NCBI GenBank assembly: GCA_001304855.1 | Contig: BBZN01000016.1 | Coordinates: 1 to 64,000, forward strand | From: Clostridia bacterium UC5.1-1D2 | GTDB taxonomy: Bacteria; Bacillota; Clostridia; Lachnospirales; Lachnospiraceae | Length of the DNA: 64,000 nucleotides | Reading direction: 5' to 3' | Part shown: positions 8,287 through 18,839 of the stretch, one piece after another | Layout: the number at the start of each line of letters is the position of its first letter | Position numbering within the stretch: the stretch's first letter is position 1 | Made by a program: the position numbers and the translations under genes | The notes under the pieces: generated by a model | Seen by the model: only the letters and a program-made list of their open reading frames with translations | Told to the model about the DNA's origin: nothing | The model's database searches: none

Positions 8287-9816
8287 ATGGAGTTAATCTG
8301 GAATGGGATAGTAAGCACTTGGAGCTGGCTGATGGAGCATCTGCTTTATGTCAACCTTCTGCTGTCGATTGCGATTATATTCTTCCAGCGGAGGGATCCC
8401 AAGACAGTATGGACCTGGCTGCTGGCTCTTAATTTTATTCCTGTGTTCGGAATATTGTTTTACCTTCTTTTTGGCCAGAATCTTAAAAAGAGCCGCATGT
8501 TCCGTGTAAAGGAGGTGGGGGACCGCCTTCAGCTGCCGGTAAAAAGCCAGGAGGAGATTATCCGTTCCGACGACATGCCTGAGGAGCAGATGGATCCCCT
8601 GTCCAGGGATTTTAAGAGTCTCATACTTTACAATCTGGAGACATCCGGTTCCGTTCTCACTGTGAACAACCAGGTGCAGGTGTTTACGGACGGCAGGGCT
8701 AAATTTGAGGCGTTGAGGCAGGAGCTGCGTAGCGCCAGGCACTTCATCCATATACAGTATTATATTATAAAGAATGATGAGCTTTTCGATTCCATAGTCC
8801 CCATTCTTTTGGAAAAGGTGAAAGAGGGCGTGGAGGTCAGGATTCTCTGCGACGGTATGGGCGGCCGCTTTATGCCGGCCAGAAGGTGGGAGCAGATGCG
8901 GGCGGCAGGCATCAAGGTCGGAGTATTCTTTCCCCCTTTCTGCTGGCTGAACCTTCGCGTAAATTACCGTAACCACAGGAAAATTGTGGTGGTTGACGGC
9001 TGCGTGGGATTTGTGGGTGGATTTAACATTGGAAAGGAGTATATATCCAAGGATCCAAAGTTCGGATATTGGAGGGATACCCACCTGAAAATTTTCGGGG
9101 AAGCAGCCATCAGCCTCCAGATACGTTTTGCCCTGGACTGGAATTATGCCACAGGGGAGAACCTTTTTAAAGACATGCGGTATTTCGGGGAGGAAGCGGA
9201 GTGCGCCAGACGTCAGCTGGCTAAGGACGCAGCGCCCCTTTGGCCGGATCCTGGGGAAGCCAGCGAGCTGGTATGTATGCAGATTATTACCAGCGGCCCG
9301 GACACCAGGGAGCCCCATATAAGAAACAACTATCTGGAGCTGTTCCACAAAGCGAAGCATAATATCTATATTCAGACGCCCTACTTCATACCGGATGACG
9401 CTATTCTCTCAGCTCTTAAGATGGCAGCGCTTTCAGGCGTGGATGTGCGCCTGATGATTCCCTGTAAGCCCGATCATCCATTTGTATACTGGGCCACCTG
9501 CTCCTATGCAGGAGAGCTTCTGGATTACGGGGCCAGAGTTTATATCTATGAAAACGGCTTTCTCCATTCCAAGGGAATCATGGTGGATGGAAGAGTCAGC
9601 TGCTACGGCACAGCTAATATGGACATACGCAGCTTTGAACTGAATTTTGAGGTCAATGCAACGATTTACGACGGTGATGTGACGGGAGAGCTGGAGGAGG
9701 CGTTTATAAACGATCTTCCCCACTGCAGGGAGCTGACGAAGGAGGATTACAGGAAGCGGAATCTGTGGATGCGGGTGAAGGAGCAGTCCAGCCGGCTTCT
9801 GTCTCCTCTCTTGTAA
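8287..9816 (+). CDS. cls: cardiolipin synthase (phospholipase D family)
   Basis: This 509-residue intact membrane enzyme condenses phosphatidylglycerol to cardiolipin. Two N-terminal membrane helices (residues ~15-32 and 40-60, including WTWLLALNFIPVFGILFYLLFGQ) are followed by two PLD domains. The first HKD motif reads NHRKIVVVDG near residue 228, and the second HSKGIMVDG near residue 427. Length and layout match Bacillus/Clostridium Cls. ATG 8287 follows GAGAGGA; an upstream in-frame ATG at 8236 lies inside the adjacent repeat and is unlikely. The downstream genes (a CmpB-like membrane protein and plsC) suggest a small membrane-lipid group. Confidence 0.92.
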   Translation: MELIWNGIVSTWSWLMEHLLYVNLLLSIAIIFFQRRDPKTVWTWLLALNFIPVFGILFYLLFGQNLKKSRMFRVKEVGDRLQLPVKSQEEIIRSDDMPEEQMDPLSRDFKSLILYNLETSGSVLTVNNQVQVFTDGRAKFEALRQELRSARHFIHIQYYIIKNDELFDSIVPILLEKVKEGVEVRILCDGMGGRFMPARRWEQMRAAGIKVGVFFPPFCWLNLRVNYRNHRKIVVVDGCVGFVGGFNIGKEYISKDPKFGYWRDTHLKIFGEAAISLQIRFALDWNYATGENLFKDMRYFGEEAECARRQLAKDAAPLWPDPGEASELVCMQIITSGPDTREPHIRNNYLELFHKAKHNIYIQTPYFIPDDAILSALKMAALSGVDVRLMIPCKPDHPFVYWATCSYAGELLDYGARVYIYENGFLHSKGIMVDGRVSCYGTANMDIRSFELNFEVNATIYDGDVTGELEEAFINDLPHCRELTKEDYRKRNLWMRVKEQSSRLLSPLL

Positions 9817-9837
9817 AAGGACATCCAACGGAAACTT

Positions 9838-10392
9838 ATGGAAATACGGCCGCAGAAGAATAAAAGGAAGGCAGCGCCGGCCATACTAAAGCCTATGAAA
9901 GCGCAAACACAAGAAACCAATTATCGTAACAGAATCAATGAACTGCTGCTTAATTTTGTCCGCTGCGGCATTGCAGGATGGTGCCTTGAGGTTATGTTCA
10001 CCTCGGTGGATTCCATTATGGCGGGGGACTGGAGGCTGATGGGGAGAACGTCGCTTCTTATGTTTCCCATCTATGGAATGGGTGCATTTCTTCTGCCTGT
10101 GAGCCGGTTTATAGACAGCTGGCTGGAAGGGCTGCCTGGTATACCGGATGGTTCCGGGGGGAGACTGGCCGTTGTGAGCCGGATGATCCGCCATGGACTG
10201 ATCTATATGGTGCTGATTTTTATTGCAGAATATATTACAGGGATGTGGCTCACAGCCTTAGGTATCTGTCCCTGGGATTATTCCCAGTGGCCGGACAATG
10301 TAGGCGGCGTCATACGCCTTAAATTTGCACCCCTGTGGTTTGGAACCGGACTTTTGTTTGAATATATAACGAAAAAAAGGAGCGGTCGCTAA
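9838..10392 (+). CDS. CmpB-like putative ABC-transporter permease family membrane protein
   Basis: This 184-residue protein has about four membrane helices and the family hallmark: an N-terminal GWCLEVMFTS segment, a MFPIYGMGAFLLP segment and a C-terminal WDYSQWPDNVGGVIRLKFAPLWFGTGLLFEY-type region (quoted in parts). This fits PF06541 (putative ABC transporter type, CmpB), a family of unknown function widespread in Clostridia. The start is uncertain because no good ribosome binding site precedes ATG 9838; ATG 9895 is an alternative. It lies 21 bases after cls. Confidence 0.6.
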   Translation: MEIRPQKNKRKAAPAILKPMKAQTQETNYRNRINELLLNFVRCGIAGWCLEVMFTSVDSIMAGDWRLMGRTSLLMFPIYGMGAFLLPVSRFIDSWLEGLPGIPDGSGGRLAVVSRMIRHGLIYMVLIFIAEYITGMWLTALGICPWDYSQWPDNVGGVIRLKFAPLWFGTGLLFEYITKKRSGR

Positions 10393-10488
10393 GTACGAAA
10401 CCTGGTTGTAAGGTATTGTATTTGCGCCGCTCTTTATTTATAATAAAGAATAATATTTACAAATTAAAGTGGTTAAAGGAGAAGGGGA

Positions 10489-11233
10489 ATGATACGGATT
10501 GTTATGGTGGCGCTGACGGTAGTGCTTTTTCTTATTTTCAGCATACCGCTGCTGGGGTTATATCAGATAAGGGAAAAAAAGAATGCCGGGGATGTTCAGC
10601 TCAGAAGCCTCAGGGTAGTTCAGAGGGTATTCCGTCTGGTGCTTAAGTTTGCAGGGGGTTACATACGAAGTACAGGGGCTGGAACACATTCCCTCTGACC
10701 GGGCGGTGCTCTATGTGGGCAACCACAGAAGCTACTTTGACATTCTCATCGGTTATGTGACTGTGCCAGGGCTGACTGGATTTGTGGCCAAGAAGGAGAT
10801 GCTCAAATTCCCCTTCTCAGAGACTGGATGTTCCGGGTTAACTGCCTGTTTCTTGACAGGGTGAATATCAAGGAAGGCTTAAGACAATACTGGAGGGAAT
10901 TGACAAGATTCGACACGGCGTCTCCATATGGATATTTCCGGAGGCACCCGCAATGAAAACCAGGATTTGACGGATCTTCTTGTATTTCATGAGGGCAGTT
11001 TGAAGATTGCGGAGAAAAGCGGCTGTCCCGTTATTCCTGTGGCTATCACAGGAACAGCGGAAATATTTGAGCGGCATTTTCCGCTGGTGAGGCCAAGCCA
11101 CGTGGTGATACGTTATGGAGAGCCTATTTATTTAAAAGAGCTTCCGCCGGAAAAGAAGAAGTTTCCCGGGGCCTATACCAGGGAAGTGATAGCCGGCATG
11201 CTGGGAGAGATGCAGAAGGGACAGGATTCATAA
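10489..11233 (+). CDS. plsC: 1-acylglycerol-3-phosphate O-acyltransferase family protein (multiple frameshifts)
   Basis: Fragments in three frames together make one PlsC-type lysophosphatidate acyltransferase of about 249 residues. It has an N-terminal membrane helix (MVALTVVLFLIFSIPLLGLY), the block I motif NHRSYFD (HX4D-like), block III FPEGTRNENQ and block IV VIPVAITG. It transfers an acyl chain to make phosphatidic acid at the inner membrane face. Four breaks are needed: near 10660 (one G too many), 10812 (CCCC for CCCCC), 10880 (AA for AAA) and 10946 (GG for GGG). Each repair rejoins conserved sequence. GGAGAAGGGG precedes ATG 10489. With four independent run errors this is the most damaged gene for its length. 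Confidence 0.8.
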
Positions 11234-11281
11234 GGTTCCGGGCAGTACAAACAAAAATACAGGATGGAGCAGACGTAAGTG

Positions 11282-12417
11282 ATGAAGAATATGGATTTAC
11301 AGGAAATAAGAGCCGGCTGGACGGGATAGACACGCAGCTGGTGGAGCTGTTTGAGCAGAGGATGGCTCTTTGCAGGGACGTGGCTGAGTTTAAAATCGCC
11401 ACAGGGAAGCCGGTCTACGACGGCCGGCGGGAGAAGGAAAAGCTGGAGGCAGTGAGAAGCCAGGCCCATGGAGAGTTTAACAGACAGGGGGTTTATGAAC
11501 TCTTTTCACAGCTGATGACAGTGAGCCGCAAGTATCAGTACCGGCTTCTGGCAGAGCATGGGATGTATCAGGACACAGGCTTTACAATGGTGGAAGCTTT
11601 GAAGCGGGACGGGGTCAGGATCGTCTATCAGGGGGTTGAGGGCGCTTACAGCCACTGTGCAGCCCTCCAGTACTTTGGGGAGGAAGCGGACGTATACCAC
11701 GTTCCCTTTTTCGAGGACGCCCTGGTGGAGGTGGAGGAGGGAAGAGCCGACTATGCAGTTCTTCCCATTGAGAATTCATCCGCAGGAGCTGTCAGCGACA
11801 ATTACGATAATCTGGTTAAGCATAACCTTTATATCGTAGCCGAAACCCAGGTAGCTGTCAATCATTGCCTTTTGGGCCTCCCGGGAGCCAGGCTTTCCGA
11901 TATCCGCCAGGTTTACTCCCATCCCCAGGCCCTGATGCAGAGTTCCCAGTACCTGAATGAACACAGACAATGGCAGCAGATCAGCGCCGCCAACACCGCA
12001 GGCGCCGCAAAGCAGGTGCTGGCGGAGAAGGACAAGTCTCATGCGGCAGTTGCCAGCGAGATTTCCGCAAAGCTTTACGGCCTGCAGGTGCTTGAGCGGG
12101 GCATTAACCACAATAAGGATAATGTGACACGATTTATAATTCTGTGCAAAGAGCCTGTGTACAGGAAGGACGCGGGAAAAGTAAGCATCTGTTTTGAAGG
12201 TTTACATAAAAGCGGTTCCCTTTACAATATGCTGGGAAACTTTATCTACAACGACGTGAATATGGTGATGATCGAATCCAGGCCTATTGAGGGGCGCAGC
12301 TGGGAATACCGGTTTTTTGTGGATGTGGAAGGATCTCTAAGCGACGGAGGTATCCGAAATGCACTGAAAGGAATCTCGGAAGAAGCAGTGAGTATGCGGA
12401 TTCTGGGAAATTATTAG
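11282..12417 (+). CDS. pheA: bifunctional chorismate mutase/prephenate dehydratase (frameshifted near start)
   Basis: This P-protein converts chorismate to prephenate and then to phenylpyruvate for phenylalanine synthesis. Domains are an AroQ chorismate mutase (residues ~1-90, IRSRLDGIDTQLVELFEQRMAL), a prephenate dehydratase (~110-285, VYQGVEGAYSHCAALQYFG, and NKDNVTRFIILCKEP as the TRF motif) and a C-terminal ACT domain (~295-375; the family ESRP motif is visible as MIESRPIEGRSWEYRFFVD). One A is missing near 11311; repair links ATG 11282 to the rest of the mutase domain. Length is about 379 residues. The ribosome binding site is weak. The gene ends 9 bases before the DUF815 gene. Confidence 0.88.
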
Positions 12418-12425
12418 GAGGCGGA

Positions 12426-13698
12426 ATGGAGATGGATATAAGCGGATTAGTTATATACAGAAACCTGGAGTATCAGGAATTATTCCAGGAGGTGGCCTGC
12501 CTTTTGGGTTATGCCCATATGGACCGTGAACCGGATCCTTTCTGTTGCGGGGGAAAGCTTACGGAGCTGGCTGTAAAATACGGTTTTGAGGGGAATCTCT
12601 GGCACTGCTTTCTGGCCTTCTGCCTCGCCAACCATGAAAATGCCTACACAACCACCTGTGAGATTACAGGAGCGGCAGACGGCTCTCTGGATGAGATTGC
12701 AAAGGAAGACTACAAGATTTTCAAAGCGCTGTTCGATGCGGATATCACGGCCCTTGAGCCCGGGGGCTTTGGAAGGTTATGGCCGGTTACAGGCCTGCAA
12801 AGACGGACAGCCGCGTATTTAACAAACGGGTCAGGGACAGCATTGTGAATCTGGCTGTGCAGCTGGAGAAATCCGCAGATGTGGAGGAATTCCAGCGCTA
12901 TGCGGTGGAGTTTTACAGGGAGTTTGGAGTGGGCAAATTCGGCCTCAACAAGGCCTTCCGCATTGTGGAGAAGGACCAGGGGCAGAGATTTATCATCGAT
13001 CCTATTATCAATGTGGAGCATGTGTATTTTAAAGATATAGTGGGGTATGAGCTGCAGAAGCAGAAATTGATTGAGAATACGGAAAGCTTTGTGGCCGGCA
13101 GGGAGGCCAACAATGTTCTGCTGTTTGGAGATGCAGGCACAGGAAAATCCTCCAGTGTCAAGGCTGTGCTCAATGAATATTACAGCAAAGGACTGCGTAT
13201 CATTGAGGTGTATAAGCACCAGTTCAGGGCGCTGAGCGATGTTCTGGAGCAGATTAAGGATCGGAACTACAAGTTCATTATCTACATGGATGATTTGTCT
13301 TTTGAGGACTATGAACTGGAATATAAGTATCTGAAGGCGATTTTGGAGGGAGGACTGGGTAAGCGCCCGGACAATGTGCTGATATATGCCACCTCCAACA
13401 GGAGGCACCTGATCCGGGAGAGGTTCAGCGATAAGAGACAGCTGGACGATGAACTCCACAACAATGACACGGTACAGGAAAAGCTTTCCCTGGCCGCCAG
13501 GTTCGGCGTGACCATCTATTACGGCTCACCTGACAAAAGGCAGTTTGAGACGATTGTGAAAGCGCTGGCCCAGAGACATAAGCTGGATATGCCGGAGGAA
13601 GAGCTGTTTGCGGAAGCCAACAAGTGGGAGTTGAGCACGGCGGCCTGTCGGGAAGGACGGCAGCTCAGTTTATTACGCACCTGAGGGGAAAGATATAG
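12426..13698 (+). CDS. DUF815-family P-loop ATPase (frameshifted)
   Basis: This AAA-type ATP-binding protein of the DUF815 family (PF05673) has an N-terminal helical part (residues ~1-120), the Walker A motif GDAGTGKSS near residue 235, and FIIYMDDLSFE as the Walker B region. A conserved end block reads ATSNRRHLIRERFSD and FGVTIYYGSPDKRQF. The cellular role of the family is not established. One A is missing near 12780 and one C near 13640; the second repair restores KWELSHGGLSGRTAAQF and a stop at 13696-13698. The length is then about 425 residues, usual for the family. AGGAGG at 12416-12421 suits ATG 12432 better than ATG 12426. Confidence 0.8.
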
Positions 13699-13702
13699 GC
13701 CA

Positions 13703-13730
13703 TTTACGTAAATTTTACGGCAAGTTTACA
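13703..13730 (+). promoter_or_regulatory. putative Pho box upstream of ppx-ppk
   Basis: TTTACG (13703-13708), TTTACG (13714-13719) and TTTACA (13725-13730) form three direct repeats at an exact 11-base period. That is the geometry of PhoP/PhoB-type response-regulator sites in Firmicutes. A TATAAT lies downstream at 13763-13768, so the repeats sit upstream of the core promoter, as expected for an activator. The following genes make and degrade polyphosphate. Identity of the regulator is inference. Confidence 0.55.
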
Positions 13731-13785
13731 GGGATTACATGTAAACAGGGAAGGGCTTCGCTTATAATAGCGTTGATTATTTGTG

Positions 13786-13916
13786 GCTCCTGAAAGACAG
13801 GAGCTAAGTGCTCATAAGGAGCCACTCCACTAAGCTCGTGGGATACCTCGCTAAGTGGAGGTGACATCTATCGCACGTAAGCTCCTAAAGGACAGGAGCT
13901 AAGTGCTCATAAGGAG
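13786..13916 (+). promoter_or_regulatory. ppx leader with duplicated SD-containing hairpin unit
   Basis: A 36-base unit occurs at 13786-13821 and again at 13881-13916 with only two differences. Each unit holds GCTCCT-7 bases-AGGAGC, which can fold as a hairpin, then TAAGTGCTCATAAGGAG. In the second copy AAGGAGG (13911-13917) is the actual ribosome binding site of ppx, and CTCCT upstream could also pair with it. Between the copies lies another hairpin, CTCCACTAAGC (13825-13835) with GCTAAGTGGAG (13850-13860). This looks like a translational control leader, or a duplication caused by a small palindromic insertion. Confidence 0.5.
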
Positions 13917-13924
13917 GAGAGGCA

Positions 13925-15489
13925 GTGGCAGTTCGGACATTTGCGGCAATTGATGTAGGTTCCTTTGAACTGGAGCTGGGAATATATGAGATTTCATATA
14001 AAACCGGAATCCGGTGTGTGGACATATCCGCCATGTGATTGCCCTTGGAAAGGATACCTACAGCCTGGGGAAAATCAGCTATGATCTGGTGGAGGAGATG
14101 TGCCGGGTTCTGGAGGATTTTGTCCAGATTATGAAAACCTACCGGGTGAAGGATTACAGGGCCTATGCAACCAGCGCCATGAGGGAGGCCCACAACAACC
14201 AGATTATATTGGAGCAGATACGGGTAAGGACGGGTCTGGATGTGCGTATTATCAGCAACTCGGAACAGCGGTTTATCAGTTACAAAGCCATAGCGGCCAA
14301 GGCCGTTGAATTTAACAAAATTATACAGAAGGGAACGGCTATCATTGATGTGGGCTTTGGAAGCGCGCAGCTTTCCCTTTTCGACAAGGACGCTTTGGTG
14401 ACCACCCAGAATCTTCCGTTGGGAACCCTGCGCATCCGCAGCCTCCTGTCAAGAATTCCGGCTACAGTGAGGGACCACAGGGAGCAGATCGAGGAGATAG
14501 TGGACAACGAGCTTTTCACCTTCCGCAAAATGTACCTGAAGGACCGGGAAATCAGCCATCTCATCGGTATCGGTGAGAATATCCTTTTTCTTGTCCGCCG
14601 GATGGACAGAGCCGTACTGGGAGATAAAATCGACGCGGTTACGATGCGCCGCTTCTACGACCGCCTGTGCCAGATGACCACCGATCAGATTGAGGAGCGC
14701 TTTGGAGTAAACAGCGAGTATGCCTCCCTTCTGCTTCCAAGCGCAGTGGTGTATAAGCGGATTCTGGAGCTCACGGGGGCGGAGATGTTCTGGGTGCCCG
14801 GGATCCGGCTCTGCGATGGAATTGCAGCAGAGTACGGCGACGACAACAAGCTGGTAAAATTTGCCCACAATTTTGAAAATGATATTCTGGCCGCCTCCAG
14901 GAATATTGCGAAGCGATACAAGTGCCACAACAGCCACAATCAGGTGCTGGAGCAGTATGCGTTAAATATATTCGACAGTATGCGGAAATTTCACGGCCTT
15001 GGTCCCAGGGAACGGCTGATGCTGCAGATCGCGGTGCTCCTCCATGCCTGCGGCAAATTTATCAGCATTAAAAATTCCAATGAATGCTCCTACAATATTA
15101 TCATGTCGACGGAGATCATCGGTTTAAGCCACCTGGAGCGAGAGATCATCGCCAATGTGGTACGCTATAATATCAGAGATTTCGATTATGACAAGGTGCA
15201 GCTGGAAACCCAGCTTCATCCTTACAGTGATTCCGGCGTCAGCCGCAGTTCCATCACGATTCTCATTGCAAAGCTGACAGCGATCCTCCGCCTGGCAAAT
15301 TCCATGGACAGAAGCCACAGAGGCAAGCTGGTGGACTGCAAGATGGCTGTGCGGGAAAATGAACTGGTGATTACCACGGGTTATCAGGGAGATATGGCCT
15401 TGGAGGCCGCATCATTCGGGCAGAAGGCAGATTTTTTTGAAGAAATATTCGGAGTAAGACCTGAATTAAGGCAGAAAAGGAAGGTGTAA
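13925..15489 (+). CDS. ppx: Ppx/GppA phosphatase family protein with HD domain (frameshifted)
   Basis: This exopolyphosphatase or pppGpp-phosphatase family enzyme belongs to the ASKHA fold. The N-terminal phosphate-1 motif FAAIDVGSFELELGI is followed by the catalytic region AYATSAMREAHN (residues ~75-90) and the phosphate-2 loop AIIDVGFGSAQLSLF. The C-terminal ~190 residues form an HD-type domain (LLHACGKFIS) as in clostridial Ppx. One C is missing near 14012; repair gives CVDHIRHVIALGKD. The start is GTG 13925, placed 7 bases after AAGGAGG. Length is about 522 residues. It lies 2 bases upstream of ppk, so polyphosphate synthesis and breakdown are co-transcribed. The substrate (polyP or pppGpp) cannot be decided from sequence. 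Confidence 0.85.
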
Positions 15490-15491
15490 TC

Positions 15492-17700
15492 ATGGCAGAT
15501 ACTATTGGAAAAAATCAGGCTGTGAAGGCAAAACCTGCCAAGGCCAAAACAGTAAAGGAAGTTCCTGCTCCTGTGGATTTCGCTGCAGAACCGGGAAATT
15601 ATGTAAACAGGGAGCTCAGCTGGCTGGAGTTCAATTACAGGGTTCTCAGCGAAGCCAGGGACAAGAGCCTGCTGCTTTTTGAGCGTTTGAAATTTTTAAG
15701 TATAACAGCGTCCAACCTGGACGAATTTTATATGGTTCGTGTGGCTTCCCTGAAGGATATGGTTCACGCCAAATACACCAAGCCGGATATTGCCGGACTC
15801 ACGCCTCAGGAGCAGCTGGATAAAATCAGCCAGCGGACCCATCAGCTGGTGGAAATGCAGTATTCCACCTACAACCGTTCCCTTATTCCCGCCCTGAAGA
15901 ACAATGGACTGCGCGTGATTATGTCCCATGAGGAGCTGACCAGGGAGGAAGCCGTTTTTGCAGATGAATATTTCCGTAAGAATGTGTACCCGGTTCTCAC
16001 TCCTATGGCCTTTGATTCTTCCAGGCCCTTCCCGCTGATCCGCAACAAGACCTTGAATATTGCGGCTCTTCTCCAGAAAAAAGACGGGGAGGATAAAGAA
16101 CTGGAGTTTGCCATGGTACAGGTGCCTTCGGTCATTCCAAGAATTGTGGAACTGCCCCGTGAGGTGGATGAGGACGGAAAAGAGCAGAGGGCTGTGATTC
16201 TTCTGGAGGAGATCATCGAGCGCAATATGCAGGCTCTGTTCCTGAACTATGACATCGTCTCTGCCCATCCTTTCCGGATTATGAGAAATGCGGATCTGAC
16301 CATCGACGAGGAGGAGGCGGTGGATCTTTTGGAGGAGATTCAGAAGCAGCTTAAGAAACGCCAGTGGGGTGAGGCCATCCGCCTGGAGATAGAGGACAAT
16401 GTAGATAAGCGGCTTTTGAAGATCCTCAAAAAGGAGCTGTCCATCAGCAGCCAGGATATATTCGGGATCAGCGGCCCTCTGGATCTGACCTTTCTTATGA
16501 AGATGTACGGAATGGACGGGTTTGAACATTTTAAAGCGCCAAAGTACACGCCCCAGCCTGTGCCTGCTCTGATGAATGAGGACGATATTTTCACCAATAT
16601 CCGCAAAGGAGATATCCTGCTTCATCACCCGTACCAGACCTTTGACCCTGTGGTGGACTTCGTCCGCAGCGCGGCCAGGGACCAGTCAGTATTGGCTATC
16701 AAACAGACGCTCTACCGTGTCAGCGGGAATTCCCCCATTATTGCAGCTCTTGCAGAGGCAGCTGACAATGGAAAACAGGTGTCGGTTTTGGTGGAGCTAA
16801 AGGCCCGCTTCGACGAGGAGAATAATATTAACTGGGCCAAGATGCTTGAAAAAGCAGGCTGCCATGTAATCTATGGACTGGTGGGCCTTAAGACACACAG
16901 CAAGATCACATTGGCAGTGCGCATGGAGGATGACGCATACGCCGCTATGTCCACCTGGCACAGGAAATTATAATGATTCCACAGCCAAGCTCTACACAGA
17001 CTGCGGTATTTTCACCTGTGATCCCCAGATCGGGAGGATGCCACTGCTGTGTTCAATATGCTTTCGGGCTATTCCGAGCCCCTGGGCTGGAACAAGCTGT
17101 CTGTTGCACCCCTGTGGCTCAGGAGCCGGTTCCTGCGGATGATACGCAGGGAGGGCGGACCATGCCAGGGAAGGCAGGGCCGGTCATATTATGGCGAAAA
17201 TGAACTCGCTCTGCGATAAGGAGATTATCACCGCCCTCTACGAGGCTTCCTGCGCAGGGGTGAAGATAGAACTGATTATAAGAGGAATCTGCTGCCTCAG
17301 GGCCGGCGTGGCCGGCTTGAGCGAGAACATAGCAGTCCGCTCCATCGTAGGCAATTTCCTGGAACACAGCCGGATCTTCTATTTTCTCAATGACGGAAGC
17401 CCGGAGGTCTACATGGGCAGTGCGGACTGGATGCCCAGAAACCTGGACCGCAGGGTGGAGATTATGTTCCCGGTGGAGGACGAGGACTTGAAAGAGAAGG
17501 TTATCCATATTCTTGAGGTGGAGCTGGAGGATAATGTGAAAGCTCATATTCTTCAGCCGGACGGTACCTATGAGAAGGAAGACAAGCGGGGAAAGGTTCT
17601 GGTAAACTCCCAGGCTCAGTTCTGCAGAGAGGCCATAATGATGGCTAATGCCATATGGAGCAGTCCAATGTTTCGGGGTCCAGAGTATTTACGCCTATAG
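15492..17700 (+). CDS. ppk1: polyphosphate kinase 1 (frameshifted)
   Basis: PPK1 reversibly polymerises the gamma-phosphate of ATP into polyphosphate. The N domain has YVNRELSWLEFNYRVL, the middle shows RPFPLIRNKTLNIA, and HHPYQTFDPVVDFVRSAA and KQTLYRVSGNSPI mark the catalytic core. The autophosphorylated His lies in LKTHSKI, and a second His motif is in SADWMPRNLDRRVE. Breaks cluster between 16940 and 17160: one base each missing near 16944, 16958 and 17030, and one G too many near 17150. Repair restores RYVHLGTGNYND and DPQIGEDATAVF. Length is about 737 residues, including an alanine- and lysine-rich N-terminal extension of ~30 residues not needed for activity. Confidence 0.9.
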
Positions 17701-17761
17701 AGAGCGGCAGCTGATGCCGGGGGCAGCCTTCGGAAGGGGAGGGAGGTTTTCAAATCACTCC

Positions 17762-18583
17762 CTATAAAAACAGACAGTCTCCTGCGCCAAGATATACGGT
17801 GTCCAGCGACGGGTCCCCATCCAGCATCTCCCGGAGCAGCGCCCCGGAGCAGTGGTTAAAGCCCAGAAGCCAAATGCCCATCTCTTTCATTGCCTGAATG
17901 GTTTTTTCGATTCGCCGGCGGTCTGCTCCTGCCATGTGGGTTCCCCCCACAACCGCTCTGATGGGAAGGGAGAACTGTTCCTTAACCCTGTCCAATATGT
18001 TCAGAATTCCGGGGTGGCTGCAACCCAGTATAACTGTCAGCCCGCCCTTCTCCTCCAGCGCCAGACAGATTTCATCCTCAAAGAGATCCGGAACCCATTT
18101 CTCCTCTCTTCGGATAACGAACCGTTCCGGGACGGCTTCAAATTCCCGGGTGCGTTTGAAGCCGCCCAGAGCCCAGCAGCCTTCAGCCAGAGGCAGGATA
18201 TCCCTGCACTGGATATGGGGGATGTGTTTCCCGGCCAGAAAGCTTTCATCAAAGCCTGCGCCCAAAAAGGCGGCCTTTCTGCCGCTTAGAGCATACTTTT
18301 CTTCAAAATATCCCCGGCCTGTGACCAGAGGGCAGGTAAGTCCTGCTTCTGCGAAGAAGGGATATCCTCCGGCGTGGTCATAATGTCCATGGCTGCCTGC
18401 GCTATAGTCGATCTGAGACAGCTTTACATTCAGCTTTGCGGCATTCTCCAGAGTATGGATTCCTGAGCCGAAGTCGAAGAGAATCTTTACGTGCTCTGTC
18501 TCTACGAAAAAGGATAATCCGTGTTCTGCCTGAAGGCTTTTCTGTGCTCCCGGCAGATTGTCCATCAAAGTCATAATTTTCAC
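17762..18583 (-). CDS. MBL-fold metallo-hydrolase
   Basis: This protein of about 273 residues carries the metallo-beta-lactamase metal site in the form SHGHYDHAGG, a later GCSHPGILN, and VVGGTHMAG plus NHCSG near the C terminus. This pattern matches the subgroup often named dihydropterin-methyl-beta-ribofuranosylaminobenzene phosphate synthase in archaea, whose bacterial members have unknown substrates. The start is GTG at 18583 (VKIMTLMDN), because AAGGAGG lies 8 bases upstream on the minus strand; an earlier in-frame ATG at 18727 would add 48 poorly conserved residues. It is convergent with ppk and divergent from the two-component genes. Confidence 0.8.
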   Translation of the reverse strand: MKIMTLMDNLPGAQKSLQAEHGLSFFVETEHVKILFDFGSGIHTLENAAKLNVKLSQIDYSAGSHGHYDHAGGYPFFAEAGLTCPLVTGRGYFEEKYALSGRKAAFLGAGFDESFLAGKHIPHIQCRDILPLAEGCWALGGFKRTREFEAVPERFVIRREEKWVPDLFEDEICLALEEKGGLTVILGCSHPGILNILDRVKEQFSLPIRAVVGGTHMAGADRRRIEKTIQAMKEMGIWLLGFNHCSGALLREMLDGDPSLDTVYLGAGDCLFL

Positions 18584-18839
18584 CTGATTTGCCTCCTTCA
18601 AGGTTTCTAAAAGAATTATAACATTATCTCCCTGTTTTTTCATTGTAACATCAGAACAATTGCCACAGTTTTTTCCAGAAGAGGCAGAAACCATGAGTTT
18701 GTAACAGAAATTCCCACAATATTTCAAGAAAAAAGTAAGGAAAACCTTGCTGTCTTGTGTTAGAATAGGTATTAAGTCAGAGTCTGGGAATGAACCGGCC
18801 TGAGATTACATATAAGTTAACATAGGAGGAGGGGAAGTC

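Noticed and set aside
8293-9360. 355-codon open frame on the minus strand opposite cls
   Set aside because: It mirrors cls codon structure, has no ribosome binding site and no family-like motif, whereas cls is a full, conserved protein.
15696-16628. 310-codon minus-strand open frame opposite ppk
   Set aside because: It is a shadow of the PPK1 reading frame; no start signal or domain is visible.
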